A stretch of DNA of 64,000 nucleotides from the NCBI RefSeq assembly GCF_002109385.1, contig NZ_CP020814.1, positions 3,619,501 through 3,683,500 on the forward strand, read 5' to 3'. The translations under genes were made by a program, and so were the position numbers. Positions 34,522-47,291 of this stretch are shown piece by piece. Each line of letters starts with the position of its first letter. The first letter of the stretch is position 1. The stretch is from Halalkalibacter krulwichiae (GTDB taxonomy: Bacteria; Bacillota; Bacilli; Bacillales; Bacillaceae_D). A model generated the notes under the pieces. It was not told where the DNA came from. It was given only the letters and a program-made list of their open reading frames with translations, and searched no databases.

Positions 34522-35521
34522 CGAAGAAACGTTGTGCACCTGGATGTACTTCAATAGACATCCCATCTAATGCTGTATCTAACGTGATATTTGTACCTTG
34601 TTGGTGAGCATTACTAAATGCCTCTGTGTTTTCAAACATTGCTTTCGTAATGTCATACACTAGATCTTCATCCATGTCAGTTGATACAGCTAACATCGCT
34701 AATACAGCAGCTGTTGTTGTATCTTCTGTTCCGTATGTGTCACCAGGAATTGTAAACTCCGTATAGTATGGGTAAGCATCTGCTAATTCAGCCACTTTGT
34801 CTGAACTAATTTCAACAACGTTAATATCTTTTGATGCTTTAAGAGCTTCTACTGCACCAGTTGGTAATCCAGCTGTGATGAAAGCAGCATCGATGTTGCC
34901 ATCTTGGATTCCGTTAGCTGCGTCACCAAAGCCCATGTACTCTTCATTGATATCGTCATACGTAATATCATGAATTTCAAGAATTTGACGAGCATTGATT
35001 TCCGCACCCGATCCTAAGTCACCAACCGCTACACGTTTGCCAACTAGATCTTCCACAGTAGCGATTCCACTATCAGCAGCCGTGATAATTTGAACAACCT
35101 CTGGGTAAAGAGTGGCAATCCCTTGGAATCCTTCTAACGCACCGTCTTCTTCAAACATATGAAGACCTTCTGATGCATAATACGCTACATCATTTTGAAC
35201 TAATGCGATATCAGCATCGCCATCAACAAGGCCATTAATGTTTACAACTGAAGCACCTGAAGCGAATGAAGCAGCATCAACATTTTCAACATGCGCGTTA
35301 ATAATGTTGTTTGCAAGCGCAGCACCTAACGGGAAGTATGTACCTTGTTCTCCACCTGTCATAATCGCAATATCAGTGAATTCGCGAGTAGTCTCGCCGC
35401 CTTCAGCTTCTTCACCAGTATCGGCACCATCATCAGCTGGATCTGCAGGATCTTCTGCACCACCACATGCAGCTAGTACTAACATAAGTGCTAGCATCAT
35501 TAAGAAACTTAACTTTTTCAT
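34511..35521 (-). CDS. TAXI-family TRAP solute-binding lipoprotein
   Basis: 336 residues. Lipobox VLAAC with Cys19, a very acidic linker (about 20-45), then the TAXI domain with IMTGGEQGTYFPLGAALAN and GKRVAVGDLGSGAEINARQIL. Captures the substrate outside the membrane for the fused permease. The ligand cannot be predicted from sequence (glutamate and other carboxylates are known in the class). Confidence 0.9.
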   Translation of the reverse strand: MKKLSFLMMLALMLVLAACGGAEDPADPADDGADTGEEAEGGETTREFTDIAIMTGGEQGTYFPLGAALANNIINAHVENVDAASFASGASVVNINGLVDGDADIALVQNDVAYYASEGLHMFEEDGALEGFQGIATLYPEVVQIITAADSGIATVEDLVGKRVAVGDLGSGAEINARQILEIHDITYDDINEEYMGFGDAANGIQDGNIDAAFITAGLPTGAVEALKASKDINVVEISSDKVAELADAYPYYTEFTIPGDTYGTEDTTTAAVLAMLAVSTDMDEDLVYDITKAMFENTEAFSNAHQQGTNITLDTALDGMSIEVHPGAQRFFDEQ

Positions 35522-35754
35522 GTGAAATTCCCCCTTATATCTAATTTTTATATGTTAGCAGCCTCATATGAGACTTGCGTAACACCAATGTGACCATTAC
35601 TTATTCTATAGTCAACAACTTAATTTTACAACTTATTAGTCATATTTCATACTATAAAATCTAGTATATGACAGAACATCCAAAAAATAGATACTATTTG
35701 ATGTATTTTGACAAAATCTACTAACTTACTAGTAGCAGACTAATAGAAAAACAA

Positions 35755-36861
35755 TTAGGCGGGGTTACTGGCTGCTAAAGTGGTTTCCGTTTCGATGATC
35801 GTCACGTTCAGATGCTTCGTTAAATCGATATCATACCCTATTGCTAGTACAAGGTTATGTTCTTCTGTCACGTGAACAATTGGATGAGTACTTAGTTGCT
35901 TATTCTGCTTCATAACAAATCCTTTTCGACCATCACTAAGTTTCACCCTTAATCCTACAGGATAAACAGCAATGGTATTTCGAAAGGCTTCCACAAGTGA
36001 GTGCTCAAACTGATGACCGACTCCGGAATACAGCAATTCTAACCCTTCATGAGGCAGCATCGGTTTTCGGTAGATACGATTGGAAGTTACCGCATCAAAT
36101 ACATCTGCAACGGCAATGATCTTTGCATACAAATGAATTTCGTTTCCCTTTAATCCTTGCGGATACCCTGTTCCATCAGGACGTTCATGATGTTGAAGAG
36201 CACAATGAGCGGTTACCAACGATACATTAGGTACATTTCTTAGTAAATCATAACCAGCTCTCGCATGCGATTTGATCATTTGATATTCTTCATCCGTTAA
36301 ACGATCAGGCTTATTTAAGATCTCAACAGGAATAGCCATTTTCCCAACGTCATGAAGCAATGCTCCTAACCCAATTTCCATCAATTGCTTGTCCGAAAAA
36401 CCTAATTCTATCGCTAGCCTTAATGTATATACCGTAACATTTAATGAATGCGTAAAAATATAACTATCATAAATAAAAACATCCGACAAAATTTCAACCG
36501 CGTTTTTATTGTTTTTTATATCATCTAATATCACTTCCACAACTTTCGAGAAATCCTTATTCAGGCGATCACAATTAAGAGATTTTCTTAGTTGAATACC
36601 ATCAGCAATGGTTTGAAATTTAGTTTTTATCGTATGAATCGCCAGTCTCTTTGTTTCTTCCTTTACGACAGAGTTGAACTCAACCCCTTTTGTCTGTTCA
36701 TCTTGAATATAAATAAATGTGTATCCAAGCCCGATTAATCGATTGAGAACACGCTCTGTAAGCATGGCACCTGTATTGAGCAAAACTTGTCCACTATCAT
36801 TATAAATCGCTTTGCCTAGCTTTGCGCCTACTTCAACGGAACGAGTGGAAACCAATCTCAT
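35755..36861 (-). CDS. HD-GYP domain phosphodiesterase-like protein
   Basis: 368 residues. The HD-GYP domain (about 120-300) has LLHDVGK and the extended HHERPDGTGYP motif, both intact, so hydrolysis of cyclic dinucleotides (c-di-GMP) is possible. The N-terminal part (about 1-110) has no receiver or membrane segment; a C-terminal 60-residue domain ends the protein. No partner gene. AAAGGAGCAAACT precedes the ATG. Confidence 0.88.
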   Translation of the reverse strand: MRLVSTRSVEVGAKLGKAIYNDSGQVLLNTGAMLTERVLNRLIGLGYTFIYIQDEQTKGVEFNSVVKEETKRLAIHTIKTKFQTIADGIQLRKSLNCDRLNKDFSKVVEVILDDIKNNKNAVEILSDVFIYDSYIFTHSLNVTVYTLRLAIELGFSDKQLMEIGLGALLHDVGKMAIPVEILNKPDRLTDEEYQMIKSHARAGYDLLRNVPNVSLVTAHCALQHHERPDGTGYPQGLKGNEIHLYAKIIAVADVFDAVTSNRIYRKPMLPHEGLELLYSGVGHQFEHSLVEAFRNTIAVYPVGLRVKLSDGRKGFVMKQNKQLSTHPIVHVTEEHNLVLAIGYDIDLTKHLNVTIIETETTLAASNPA

Positions 36862-37075
36862 AGTTTGCTCCTTTCGATTGAAGGCGGCAACCGTTCTACT
36901 TCAAAAAAAGTAGCCTCCATTGGCCTTCCCTTTGTATATCTACTTTTGCGATAAAAACGATTTTCTGTTTATTTTATTTCAGTTTACAACATCACGATCA
37001 TTCTGCAAGTAAATCTCTTCCAATTTTGCTGAATCCCCTATAAAATAACTGAATTATGTCGAAGAAGGTCGCACA

Positions 37076-37108
37076 AAAAGAAAGTAGCCGATTCGCTCGA
37101 CTACTTCA
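37076..37108 (-). terminator. Terminator after yunC
   Basis: AAGTAGTCGA with TCGGCTACTT on the minus strand, loop GCGAA, followed by TCTTTTTG. Confidence 0.75.
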
Positions 37109-37114
37109 TTATCA

Positions 37115-37420
37115 TTAGTATTTCATCTTCAAAAGAGCATCGGTGCCCTTCATTCCTGGATGGATTCCTAGTGCTTCTGCTTCTAGCGTTACAGATTCTA
37201 ATGGAGCATCTAATAATTGATCAATCGTTCGAACTCCAACTGCTCTCCCTGCCACAATTTTACGATCCTTTAACTTCTCATTTAAAAGCGCCACATCAAG
37301 AGCACCACACATAATGTATCCAGTATCATTCATAACAGCCATAAAATTTGTCTTCGGTAGCTTTAATGTAACCGCAATAAACGTCTCACCTTCGATTTGT
37401 ATCGGATTCATCTCAAGCAT
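37115..37420 (-). CDS. yunC: YunC-family DUF1805 protein
   Basis: 101 residues, the length of B. subtilis YunC. Shows TGYIMCGALDVALLNEKL and the VAGRAVGVRTIDQLLDAPL block typical of DUF1805. Function unknown. ATG 37420 with GGGAGGGTATTTCGA upstream. It stands downstream of yunD as in B. subtilis. Confidence 0.85.
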   Translation of the reverse strand: MLEMNPIQIEGETFIAVTLKLPKTNFMAVMNDTGYIMCGALDVALLNEKLKDRKIVAGRAVGVRTIDQLLDAPLESVTLEAEALGIHPGMKGTDALLKMKY

Positions 37421-37489
37421 TCGAAATACCCTCCCTCTTAAACATTCCAATCTCATTAGTTACGATATGAAAGGAACCCAAAAGACGTG

Positions 37490-37538
37490 AAAAAGGTTGT
37501 TCAAAAAGGGCGGGTTTCCCTTTTTGAACAACCTTTTT
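37490..37538. terminator. Perfect terminator palindrome between yunD and yunC (copy A)
   Basis: AAAAAGGTTGTTCAAAAAGGG pairs fully with its complement around CGGGTTT; 21-bp stem, A and T runs at both ends, so active in both directions. Confidence 0.9.
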
Positions 37539-37664
37539 GCAATGAGCGAAGCCGGGGCTGGCTCTTTAGCTTTTTTTGAGCGGGTTCCTCAAAAAAGCGT
37601 GCCACGTGCGAAGCCATTGCCTCTTATCCCCAAAAAGGGCGGGTTTCCCTTTTTGAACAACCCT
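37490..37664. repeat. Partially duplicated terminator region at the end of yunD
   Basis: The string CAAAAAGGGCGGGTTTCCCT plus TTTTGAACAACC occurs at 37502-37533 and again at 37631-37662. The second copy lacks the GTTGTT part of the left arm. Between them is another hairpin, CTTTTTTTGAG/CTCAAAAAAG (37569-37595), and outer arms GCAATG/CATTGC. The yunD stop is at the edge of the second copy. Confidence 0.85.
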
Positions 37665-39024
37665 AAGACAATTGGTCGGAGAGTTTCTTTGCTAAGACAT
37701 CCCGAAGAAATTCTGGCATAAAGTATTTCTTTTTATGCGCAGCCGTTAGCTCTGGGAACAGATAACCAAATGTATACATATCAAGCGTTGCTAGTGAGTA
37801 TAGCTTGTCTTTTTTGAGCGGTTCGTTCAAGATAAAAATGCTAAGAGAATCGTCATTCTCTTCAATTGTGATTCCAGTAAAGAGCATTTTCCCTAATACT
37901 TTTCCGCGAAAGCCAAAACCTTTTAGCTCTAAATGTGTCATGTCCTCTGTCAGTGCTTTTTTGATTGATGCTTCTAATTGCTCTCCAGTAACTTCTAACA
38001 CACAAGGGTTAATAGGGTGTGGACAGATTCGATGAATATCTGCTTTTGTTACTTCTCCAGTCTCAAGCGAATCGAGAATGACACCGGCATTTAACATACC
38101 GATCTTTTGACCACACCATTCCGTAACAGCATCACATAGAATTTGTCCGAAATCGGTTTGCTTTTGCCATTCAATGACAAGTGGCTTTGAAATGACTGCA
38201 ACCGGTTCACTTAAGACCTCTTTAGCCTTGCTGGCCATCCGATCTAAAATGTTATTCGTTTGAACGTCTTCTTCTTTGTCCTTTACATCAACTAACGCCG
38301 CTCTTTTCTCCAAGACTTGTTTTGTCTCTACATCATAGTCTATTGTAACCTGTCCTAAAAAGAGACCGTGTTTGCCTGTTTGGGCAATCAATGTCGTCCC
38401 ACACCATTTTCCAGTAGGGAGTACGTGATGCGTATGCGCTCCTAAAATGACATCAATTTCTGGAAACTGTTCTGCAATTTCCTCATCCTTTTGTAAACCT
38501 AGATGAGACATGAACACAACGATGTCGGCCTCCTTTTTCACAATTGGGAGAAAGTGAGCAAGAAGGTCTTGTGGGGATTGGATTTTCCAGCCTAATTGTT
38601 CATAAAAGCGATAGAACGGCGCCGTTAACCCAATAATTCCTATCTTCAATCCATCCTTTTGCGTATGAATGATATAAGGATGCATCCAATCTGGTCTCCC
38701 ATCATTTTGGTCAAAAACATTCGCAACAACAACAGGAAATGTTGCTTCTTCATATAAACAGCCTAATTGCTCTTTTGAAAATGTAATTCCTTCATTATTT
38801 CCAACGGTAACGTAATCTACTTTAGCCTCATTCAATAATTCAATATTCCCTTTTCCATAAGTAGCTTCCGTTAAAGGATTGCTTCGATCTGTATGGTCTC
38901 CTAAATCTACATACAAAGTATCTTCATCGCGATGTCGCTTTATGTATGAAACGATTTGTGACCAATTATCAAAACAGCTATGAATATCATTTGTATGAAA
39001 GATTGTTAGTTGTTTTACCGACAA
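37663..39024 (-). CDS. yunD: YunD-type 5'-nucleotidase/metallophosphoesterase
   Basis: 453 residues. Metal-binding blocks FHTNDIHSCF, YVDLGDHTD, VGNNEG and GAHTHHVLP are all present, then the 5'-nucleotidase C-terminal domain (about 270-450). No signal peptide, so it probably acts inside the cell, as predicted for YunD. TTG 39024 is used because AAAGGAGG lies 7 nt upstream; the upstream ATG reading has no such site. Confidence 0.85.
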   Translation of the reverse strand: MSVKQLTIFHTNDIHSCFDNWSQIVSYIKRHRDEDTLYVDLGDHTDRSNPLTEATYGKGNIELLNEAKVDYVTVGNNEGITFSKEQLGCLYEEATFPVVVANVFDQNDGRPDWMHPYIIHTQKDGLKIGIIGLTAPFYRFYEQLGWKIQSPQDLLAHFLPIVKKEADIVVFMSHLGLQKDEEIAEQFPEIDVILGAHTHHVLPTGKWCGTTLIAQTGKHGLFLGQVTIDYDVETKQVLEKRAALVDVKDKEEDVQTNNILDRMASKAKEVLSEPVAVISKPLVIEWQKQTDFGQILCDAVTEWCGQKIGMLNAGVILDSLETGEVTKADIHRICPHPINPCVLEVTGEQLEASIKKALTEDMTHLELKGFGFRGKVLGKMLFTGITIEENDDSLSIFILNEPLKKDKLYSLATLDMYTFGYLFPELTAAHKKKYFMPEFLRDVLAKKLSDQLS

Positions 39025-39037
39025 GTAAATGCCTCCT

Positions 39038-39856
39038 TTAAGAAAGTCCTTCATAGATCAGCCTGAACGCGATAATTAATAATACAAAGCGCAGAACAAA
39101 GACTAACTTCTCACTTGAAAGTCTCCGATTTATTTCTGCTCCTAAAATTCCGCCAATCCACGCACCAGGTAAAAGTGCTAAAACATAAAACCAATTTACA
39201 TTCCCCATTGAAATATGAGAAATCGAACCGACGATCGCTGAAAGTAAGATCATAAACATCGATGTCGCGACAGCCCGATGCGGCGGGAAATGAAAAAGAA
39301 TAATCATCGCAGGGACCATTAAGGAACCACCGCCAATTCCAAACAAGCCAGAAAGCATTCCTACAAGAAAAGAAAGAATTAACACCGGTACAACGTTATA
39401 TCCATATGTATGAAAAGTGCCGTCTTCATTCATCACCGTTCGTTCAATGCGTTTCTTTCGATAAGGCCTCGGCTTCAGTCGATGTCTAATAAAAAGGATC
39501 AACGATATAAAAATAATAAAAACTCCAAGGTATAATTGAAAGGACTCTGTATCAAAACCTTTATTTATCCAAGCACCTACAATTGCACCAGGTCCACTAG
39601 CACAAAAAAAGAGCCAGGCACTTTTAAAATCAATTTTCTTCTGTTTTATGTATGCAAGTGTTGCAGACAAACCAGTGACAATCATAACAATTAGAGAAAT
39701 TCCAACTGCTAATTGCGGAGTTATTTCTAATAAAGAAAAACTTCCAAGTAACAGTAACGCTGGTACAACGACAATACCACCGCCAAGCCCCATCAGACTC
39801 CCTAACGTACTGCCAACTAGTCCAACCAACACTAACAGGACCCAAATCAAGTTCAC
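39038..39856 (-). CDS. yunE: TauE/SafE-family transporter YunE
   Basis: 272 residues with eight predicted membrane helices in two similar halves (GLGGGIVVVPALLLLG and GIGGGSLMVPAMIILFHFPP). The family exports sulfite, sulfoacetate or other organosulfur anions. Translation starts at GTG 39856 or at TTG 39850, the latter with better spacing to AGGTG. It lies between yunF and yunD. Confidence 0.82.
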   Translation of the reverse strand: MNLIWVLLVLVGLVGSTLGSLMGLGGGIVVVPALLLLGSFSLLEITPQLAVGISLIVMIVTGLSATLAYIKQKKIDFKSAWLFFCASGPGAIVGAWINKGFDTESFQLYLGVFIIFISLILFIRHRLKPRPYRKKRIERTVMNEDGTFHTYGYNVVPVLILSFLVGMLSGLFGIGGGSLMVPAMIILFHFPPHRAVATSMFMILLSAIVGSISHISMGNVNWFYVLALLPGAWIGGILGAEINRRLSSEKLVFVLRFVLLIIAFRLIYEGLS

Positions 39857-39895
39857 ACACCTGCTCTCTTCCTATTCGAGTCATATGTTCTATTA

Positions 39896-40741
39896 TCAAG
39901 AAAACAGGTCAAGTTGTCTAGGTGCTAGTCCTTGATAATCAATTTCCAATAACTCAATTAATTGCTTTGCATTTGCACAAGCATCTCCGCCCGAATTATT
40001 ATTAAAAATAAGGTAAAGATCCTCTGTTTGCGCTTGCAACTGTTCAAGCTTTTCGATCCACTCTTTCAACTCATTCTCTTTGTACTTATATAAATAACGA
40101 ACATCTCGCCATGTTCCATTGCCTGGGTCATTCCATCCGTGAACATTGCGACCATGAAAACGAATTAACGTTTTCTTCTTATTCGTTGCCTCCAACACAG
40201 TTGGAATGGAACGCATTCCCGCTTGGGGTTCATCACAAATGCTATGAATCCAGCCCTCATCTTTCATAAACTGTACTGTTCGATCTCTCATCTCTCCTTG
40301 AAACCAAGTTTGATGTCGGAATTCCAAGGCAACAGGCAAGTCTTTTAACTGTTCTTTTACATAACGTACCCATTGTACATATTCCTTTTTACATTCAAAC
40401 CAAGGAGGGAATTGACAAAGGACCATCCCTAATTTATTTGCTTTTATTAACGGTTCAAGGGATAACTTAAAAGCCTCAAACATTTCCTCTTTCGTTTCAA
40501 AAGGAGCAAAGCCTTTTTGATGTCCAGTCATGCCTTGATAAGCTTTTACAACAAACTGGAAAGTGTCTGGCGTTTCCAAAACCCATTTTTTCATATTACG
40601 AAGTGGTTGTACAGCATAAAAAGAAGCATCTAATTCTACAATCGGAAAATGGCCTGCATAGGCTTCTAATTTTGACTGTTTGGTCCAGCCATTATATAAG
40701 TCATCATGGTCGCCCCACCCAGCTAACCCAATGTAGATCAT
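39896..40741 (-). CDS. yunF: DUF72 protein YunF
   Basis: 281 residues of the DUF72 TIM-barrel-like family; typical are the N-terminal IGLAGWGDHDDLY, ELDASFYAVQ, QFPPWF and the late RFHGRN and IFNNNSGGDACANA motifs. Function unknown. Upstream spacing suggests a yunF-yunE-yunD transcription unit (39 and 13 bp gaps). Confidence 0.85.
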   Translation of the reverse strand: MIYIGLAGWGDHDDLYNGWTKQSKLEAYAGHFPIVELDASFYAVQPLRNMKKWVLETPDTFQFVVKAYQGMTGHQKGFAPFETKEEMFEAFKLSLEPLIKANKLGMVLCQFPPWFECKKEYVQWVRYVKEQLKDLPVALEFRHQTWFQGEMRDRTVQFMKDEGWIHSICDEPQAGMRSIPTVLEATNKKKTLIRFHGRNVHGWNDPGNGTWRDVRYLYKYKENELKEWIEKLEQLQAQTEDLYLIFNNNSGGDACANAKQLIELLEIDYQGLAPRQLDLFS

Positions 40742-40867
40742 TTGCCTTCACCCCTTTTCAACATACTCGTATTATAGCTGAAAATGAGAGGAGACTCACG
40801 TGTTAAGTGTTTTCTTTCCTAGTTAAACATTGTAAGATTCTTTCCACGAATAAATTCAGCAAATAAT

Positions 40868-40908
40868 TATGAAAAAAACAGCGAACCCCACGAGGGATTC
40901 GCTGCTTA
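40868..40908 (-). terminator. Terminator after sufB
   Basis: AGCGAATCCC with GGGTTCGCTG, loop TCGTG, then TTTTTTTC on the minus strand. Confidence 0.88.
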
Positions 40909-40912
40909 CAAA

Positions 40913-42310
40913 TTAACCGATAGACCCTTCCATCTCGAACTTGATTAGACGGTTCATTTCAACCGCATATTCCATTGGAAGTTCTTTTGTAAATGGCTCG
41001 ATGAAGCCCATTACGATCATTTCTGTTGCTTCTTGCTCAGAAATACCACGGCTCATTAGATAGAAGAGTTGATCTTCAGATACTTTTGAAACCGTTGCTT
41101 CGTGCTCAAGCGTAATGTTGTTATTTAAAATTTCGTTATATGGAATTGTATCAGAAGTTGACTCGTTATCCATGATTAAAGTATCACACTCGATCTTCGA
41201 CTTAGAACCAGCTGACTTACGGCCAAAGTGGCAGATTCCACGGTATGTTACTTTCCCGCCATGTTTAGAGATTGATTTCGATACAATTGTTGATGAACAG
41301 TTTGGTGCAAGATGATGAACTTTTGCACCAGCATCTTGGTGCTGGCCTTTCCCTGCAATCGCAATCGAGAGAATCGTACCTTTTGCACCTTCACCACGCA
41401 TAACAACAGCTGGGTATTTCATCGTTAATTTTGAACCGATGTTACCGTCAACCCACTCCATTGTTGCACCAGCATCAGCAACCGCACGTTTTGTAACAAG
41501 GTTGAAGATGTTAGGAGCCCAGTTTTGGATTGTTGTGTAACGGCAGTATGCATCCTTCTTAACAATGATTTCAACAACTGCACTATGAAGTGAGTTTGTT
41601 GAATAAACAGGAGCTGTACAACCTTCTACATAGTGTACAGAGCTGTCTTCGTCAGCAATGATTAACGTACGCTCAAACTGACCCATGTTCTCAGAGTTAA
41701 TACGGAAGTATGCTTGTAAAGGCGTATCTGTCTTAATTCCTTTTGGTACATAGATGAAAGATCCTCCAGACCAAACCGCTGAGTTAAGGGCTGCAAACTT
41801 GTTATCAGTTGGCGGAATAATCGTACCAAAGTGCTCCTTGAAAATTTCTTCGTGCTCTTTTAGAGCAGTATCTGTATCTGTGAATAGAATTCCAAGCTCT
41901 GTTAGCTCTTCCTTCATGTTGTGGTAAACAACTTCAGATTCATACTGAGCAGATACCCCAGCAAGATACTTTTGCTCTGCCTCAGGGATTCCAAGCTTAT
42001 CAAATGTGTTTTTGATTTCTTCTGGTACTTCATCCCATGATTTCTCTGATTTCTCTGAAGGCTTTACGTAGTACGTAATATCATCAAAGTTTAATTCAGC
42101 TAAATCTCCGCCCCATTGCGGCATTGGCATTTTGTAAAATTGCTCTAAAGATTTTAAACGGAAGTCTAACATCCATTGTGGTTCTTCTTTCATGCGTGAA
42201 ATTTCTTCAACGATTTCTTTCGTTAATCCACGCTTCGAACGGAAAATCGATACATCTTTGTCCGAGAACCCGTATTTATATTCTCCGATTTCAGGCATTT
42301 TTTTTGCCAT
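40913..42310 (-). CDS. sufB: Fe-S cluster scaffold subunit SufB
   Basis: 465 residues, normal length. Forms SufBCD, the scaffold that builds Fe-S clusters. The family core with [17 protein letters not shown] and the C-terminal [20 protein letters not shown] is conserved, and the terminal part shares this last motif with SufD. Last gene of sufCDSUB; AGGAGGGTTTCAA precedes the ATG. Confidence 0.96.
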   Translation of the reverse strand: MAKKMPEIGEYKYGFSDKDVSIFRSKRGLTKEIVEEISRMKEEPQWMLDFRLKSLEQFYKMPMPQWGGDLAELNFDDITYYVKPSEKSEKSWDEVPEEIKNTFDKLGIPEAEQKYLAGVSAQYESEVVYHNMKEELTELGILFTDTDTALKEHEEIFKEHFGTIIPPTDNKFAALNSAVWSGGSFIYVPKGIKTDTPLQAYFRINSENMGQFERTLIIADEDSSVHYVEGCTAPVYSTNSLHSAVVEIIVKKDAYCRYTTIQNWAPNIFNLVTKRAVADAGATMEWVDGNIGSKLTMKYPAVVMRGEGAKGTILSIAIAGKGQHQDAGAKVHHLAPNCSSTIVSKSISKHGGKVTYRGICHFGRKSAGSKSKIECDTLIMDNESTSDTIPYNEILNNNITLEHEATVSKVSEDQLFYLMSRGISEQEATEMIVMGFIEPFTKELPMEYAVEMNRLIKFEMEGSIG

Positions 42311-42361
42311 TTGAAACCCTCCTCTTTAATGTGTACACAGAAACTTTCTTACCAAAAGTTC

Positions 42362-45313
<2,952 letters not shown>

Positions 45314-45385
45314 ACATACCCACCCTTTGCTTTTATACTCACTCGCGTTCGTACGAGTCCAATGTTAATCTTCTCTGAGGTTTTC

Positions 45386-46177
45386 TTACGCTTCTTGGTT
45401 CGCTTCTACACGCTCGTCTTCAATACCAAGCTCAGCTTTAATCCAGTCGTAACCTTCAGCCTCAAGACGTGCTGCAAGCTCAGCGCCACCAGATTTCACA
45501 ATGCGACCTTGCATCATAACGTGTACTTTATCAGGAGTGATGTAGTTAAGTAGACGTTGGTAGTGAGTAATGATTAAGCAGCCAAAGTTTTCACTGCGCA
45601 TTTCATTTACACCTTTAGAAACGACTTTCAATGCGTCAATATCAAGACCTGAGTCAATCTCATCAAGGATGGCAAATTTAGGCTCAAGCATTAATAGTTG
45701 TAAAATTTCGTTACGCTTCTTCTCTCCACCAGAGAAACCTTCGTTTAAGTAACGGTGAGAGAAAGACTCGTCCATATCAAGAAGCTCCATTTTTTTGTCT
45801 AGCTGACGGATGAACTTCATTAAAGAGATCTCGTCTCCTTCTTCACGCTTTGCATTGATTGCTGAACGTAAGAAATCAGCATTCGTAATACCGCTAATTT
45901 CACTTGGGTATTGCATTGCTAGGAAAAGACCTGCTTGAGCACGCTCGTCCACTTCCATTTCAAGTACGTCTTCACCATCGATCGATACTGATCCGCTCGT
46001 AATTTCATATTTCGGGTGTCCCATAATAGCAGAAGCTAACGTAGATTTCCCTGTACCGTTAGGCCCCATGATTGCATGAAACTCTCCGCCTTTTATTTCA
46101 AGGTTGAAATCTTTTAAGATCTCTTTTCCTTCTACTGATACGTGTAGGTTTTCAATTTTAAGATGTGGTACTGACAT
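45386..46177 (-). CDS. sufC: Fe-S assembly ATPase SufC
   Basis: 263-residue ABC-type ATPase of the SufBCD scaffold. Walker [10 protein letters not shown], signature SGGEKKRNE and Walker [13 protein letters not shown] are present. The start at 46177 has GGAGGTCATCGGA; the longer reading from 46192 overlaps this site. First gene of the operon. Confidence 0.96.
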   Translation of the reverse strand: MSVPHLKIENLHVSVEGKEILKDFNLEIKGGEFHAIMGPNGTGKSTLASAIMGHPKYEITSGSVSIDGEDVLEMEVDERAQAGLFLAMQYPSEISGITNADFLRSAINAKREEGDEISLMKFIRQLDKKMELLDMDESFSHRYLNEGFSGGEKKRNEILQLLMLEPKFAILDEIDSGLDIDALKVVSKGVNEMRSENFGCLIITHYQRLLNYITPDKVHVMMQGRIVKSGGAELAARLEAEGYDWIKAELGIEDERVEANQEA

Positions 46178-46238
46178 TCCGATGACCTCCAATGTATTGC
46201 TTTATCTATGACAAAGCTACTTTAATTATTTTTTATTT

Positions 46239-46290
46239 ATTCTCAATCTATTCTCATTACAATCTTATAACAAATCTATTATAAGTTCAA
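46239..46290 (-). promoter_or_regulatory. suf operon promoter with direct repeat downstream
   Basis: TTGAAC (46290-46285), 17 bp, TAAGAT (46267-46262) on the minus strand. Two TGAGAAT-like strings (plus strand ATTCTCA at 46250-46256 and 46239-46245) lie 11 bp apart, one helical turn, just after the expected start of transcription and could bind a regulator. No known box was matched. Confidence 0.5.
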
Positions 46291-46390
46291 GAAAGAGACG
46301 TACATTTCTACTATCTTTGTAGTATAAACTATTCATCATTATCCTTGTATCGTTTTATTTAAAAAAAACGAATAAATGTAACAATGAGAA

Positions 46391-46416
46391 AGAGTAGTAC
46401 CTTAAGGCACTACTCT
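46391..46416 (-). terminator. Terminator after 46444-46626
   Basis: AGAGTAGTGCC with GGTACTACTCT, loop TTAA, then TTCTCATTG; moderate T content. Confidence 0.65.
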
Positions 46417-46443
46417 GCTTGATTTTATCATAACTGATACGAT

Positions 46444-46626
46444 CTAGCCAAATTGAGCTGCAATTCTTTTGCTAGCCTCGTAATCTTTTTCACGTTGCTT
46501 TTCTATTTCGATTTTTTTATCTAAGCTACGTTCATACTCTGAATAGCTAATGCCGTGTGCTTGTTGCATTCCTTTTTCCATTTCACCTGTAACTGCATTC
46601 TTGTTACTTTCTAATGAACGGATAAT
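46444..46626 (-). CDS. Small charged helical protein, apparent ATT start
   Basis: 60 residues if started at ATT 46626: xIRSLESNKNAVTGEMEK then a long charged helix ending KRIAAQFG. GGAAGGG lies 7 nt before the ATT, and a TGA stop is two codons upstream, leaving no ATG, GTG or TTG there. The first ATG inside (GEMEK) has a poorly spaced site. The reading frame, the good site and the terminator downstream support a gene. Unknown function. The start could also be a mutated ATG. Confidence 0.5.
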   Translation of the reverse strand: MIRSLESNKNAVTGEMEKGMQQAHGISYSEYERSLDKKIEIEKQREKDYEASKRIAAQFG

Positions 46627-46780
46627 GAATCAACCCTTCCTCGTTAAGTTACACTTATCTTATCATGGTCCTAAAGGATCACCAACGTCGAAATAACGAG
46701 ATAATTCAGGAAAATTCATGCTGAGAGCTGATTATGTATTGTCAGAAAATTCACTAATACAAATCCTTTATCATACTCCC

Positions 46781-47155
46781 TTATTGAACTTGGGAACCAT
46801 TGCCACCTAGTTCACTAATACATTCTTGAACGAGAGTTACAGCTTGGCTCATTGCTGCTCCCCCACCAAATGCCGCTGTTACTCCAACTGTTTCTAGGAT
46901 TTCATCTTCTGAACACCCTTGATCTAAGCAACCTTTTGTATGGTAGATAATGCAATACTCATCTTGTGAATACACACTAATCCCTAGGGCAATCATCTGT
47001 TTTTCTTTTTGAGTAAGCTTTCCTTCTTCAAAGCAAGCTTCTGTAAATGCATTGTATTTCTTCGCGATGCTCGGCATTTTTTGTGTGAAGTTTCCTAACC
47101 CTTGTTTGTATTCATGTAAGGCTTGTTCAATTGGTGAGTTTTGTTGTTGATCCAT
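46781..47155 (-). CDS. Carboxymuconolactone decarboxylase (AhpD-like) family protein
   Basis: 124 residues. Helical CMD domain with [23 protein letters not shown], where a C-x3-H pair is present (Cys about 75); the second catalytic Cys of true AhpD (CxxC) is missing here, although Cys82 and Cys87 follow nearby. Probably a redox or detoxification enzyme; substrate unknown. ATG 47155 after AAAGGGGGC. The ORF reading from 47266 overlaps the metQ terminator. Confidence 0.75.
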   Translation of the reverse strand: MDQQQNSPIEQALHEYKQGLGNFTQKMPSIAKKYNAFTEACFEEGKLTQKEKQMIALGISVYSQDEYCIIYHTKGCLDQGCSEDEILETVGVTAAFGGGAAMSQAVTLVQECISELGGNGSQVQ

Positions 47156-47242
47156 TTTACTAAATGCCCCCTTTGTCAAATTGTAACAACGATAGTATTC
47201 GTCTTGATCAAAGGCTTTATACACCATTCTTAAAATCACGCA

Positions 47243-47284
47243 TAAAAAAGCCGACGAAGCTAACATAAGCTCCGACGGCTTTTA
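47243..47284 (-). terminator. Terminator after metQ
   Basis: AAAAGCCGTCGGAGCT with AGCTTCGTCGGCTTTT, loop TATGTT, then TTTTATG; strong stem with one mismatch. Confidence 0.9.
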
Positions 47285-47291
47285 CACGCAA

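Noticed and set aside
37497-37721. 74-codon plus-strand frame over the yunD terminator repeats
   Set aside because: Its two halves are translations of the duplicated terminator; not a gene.
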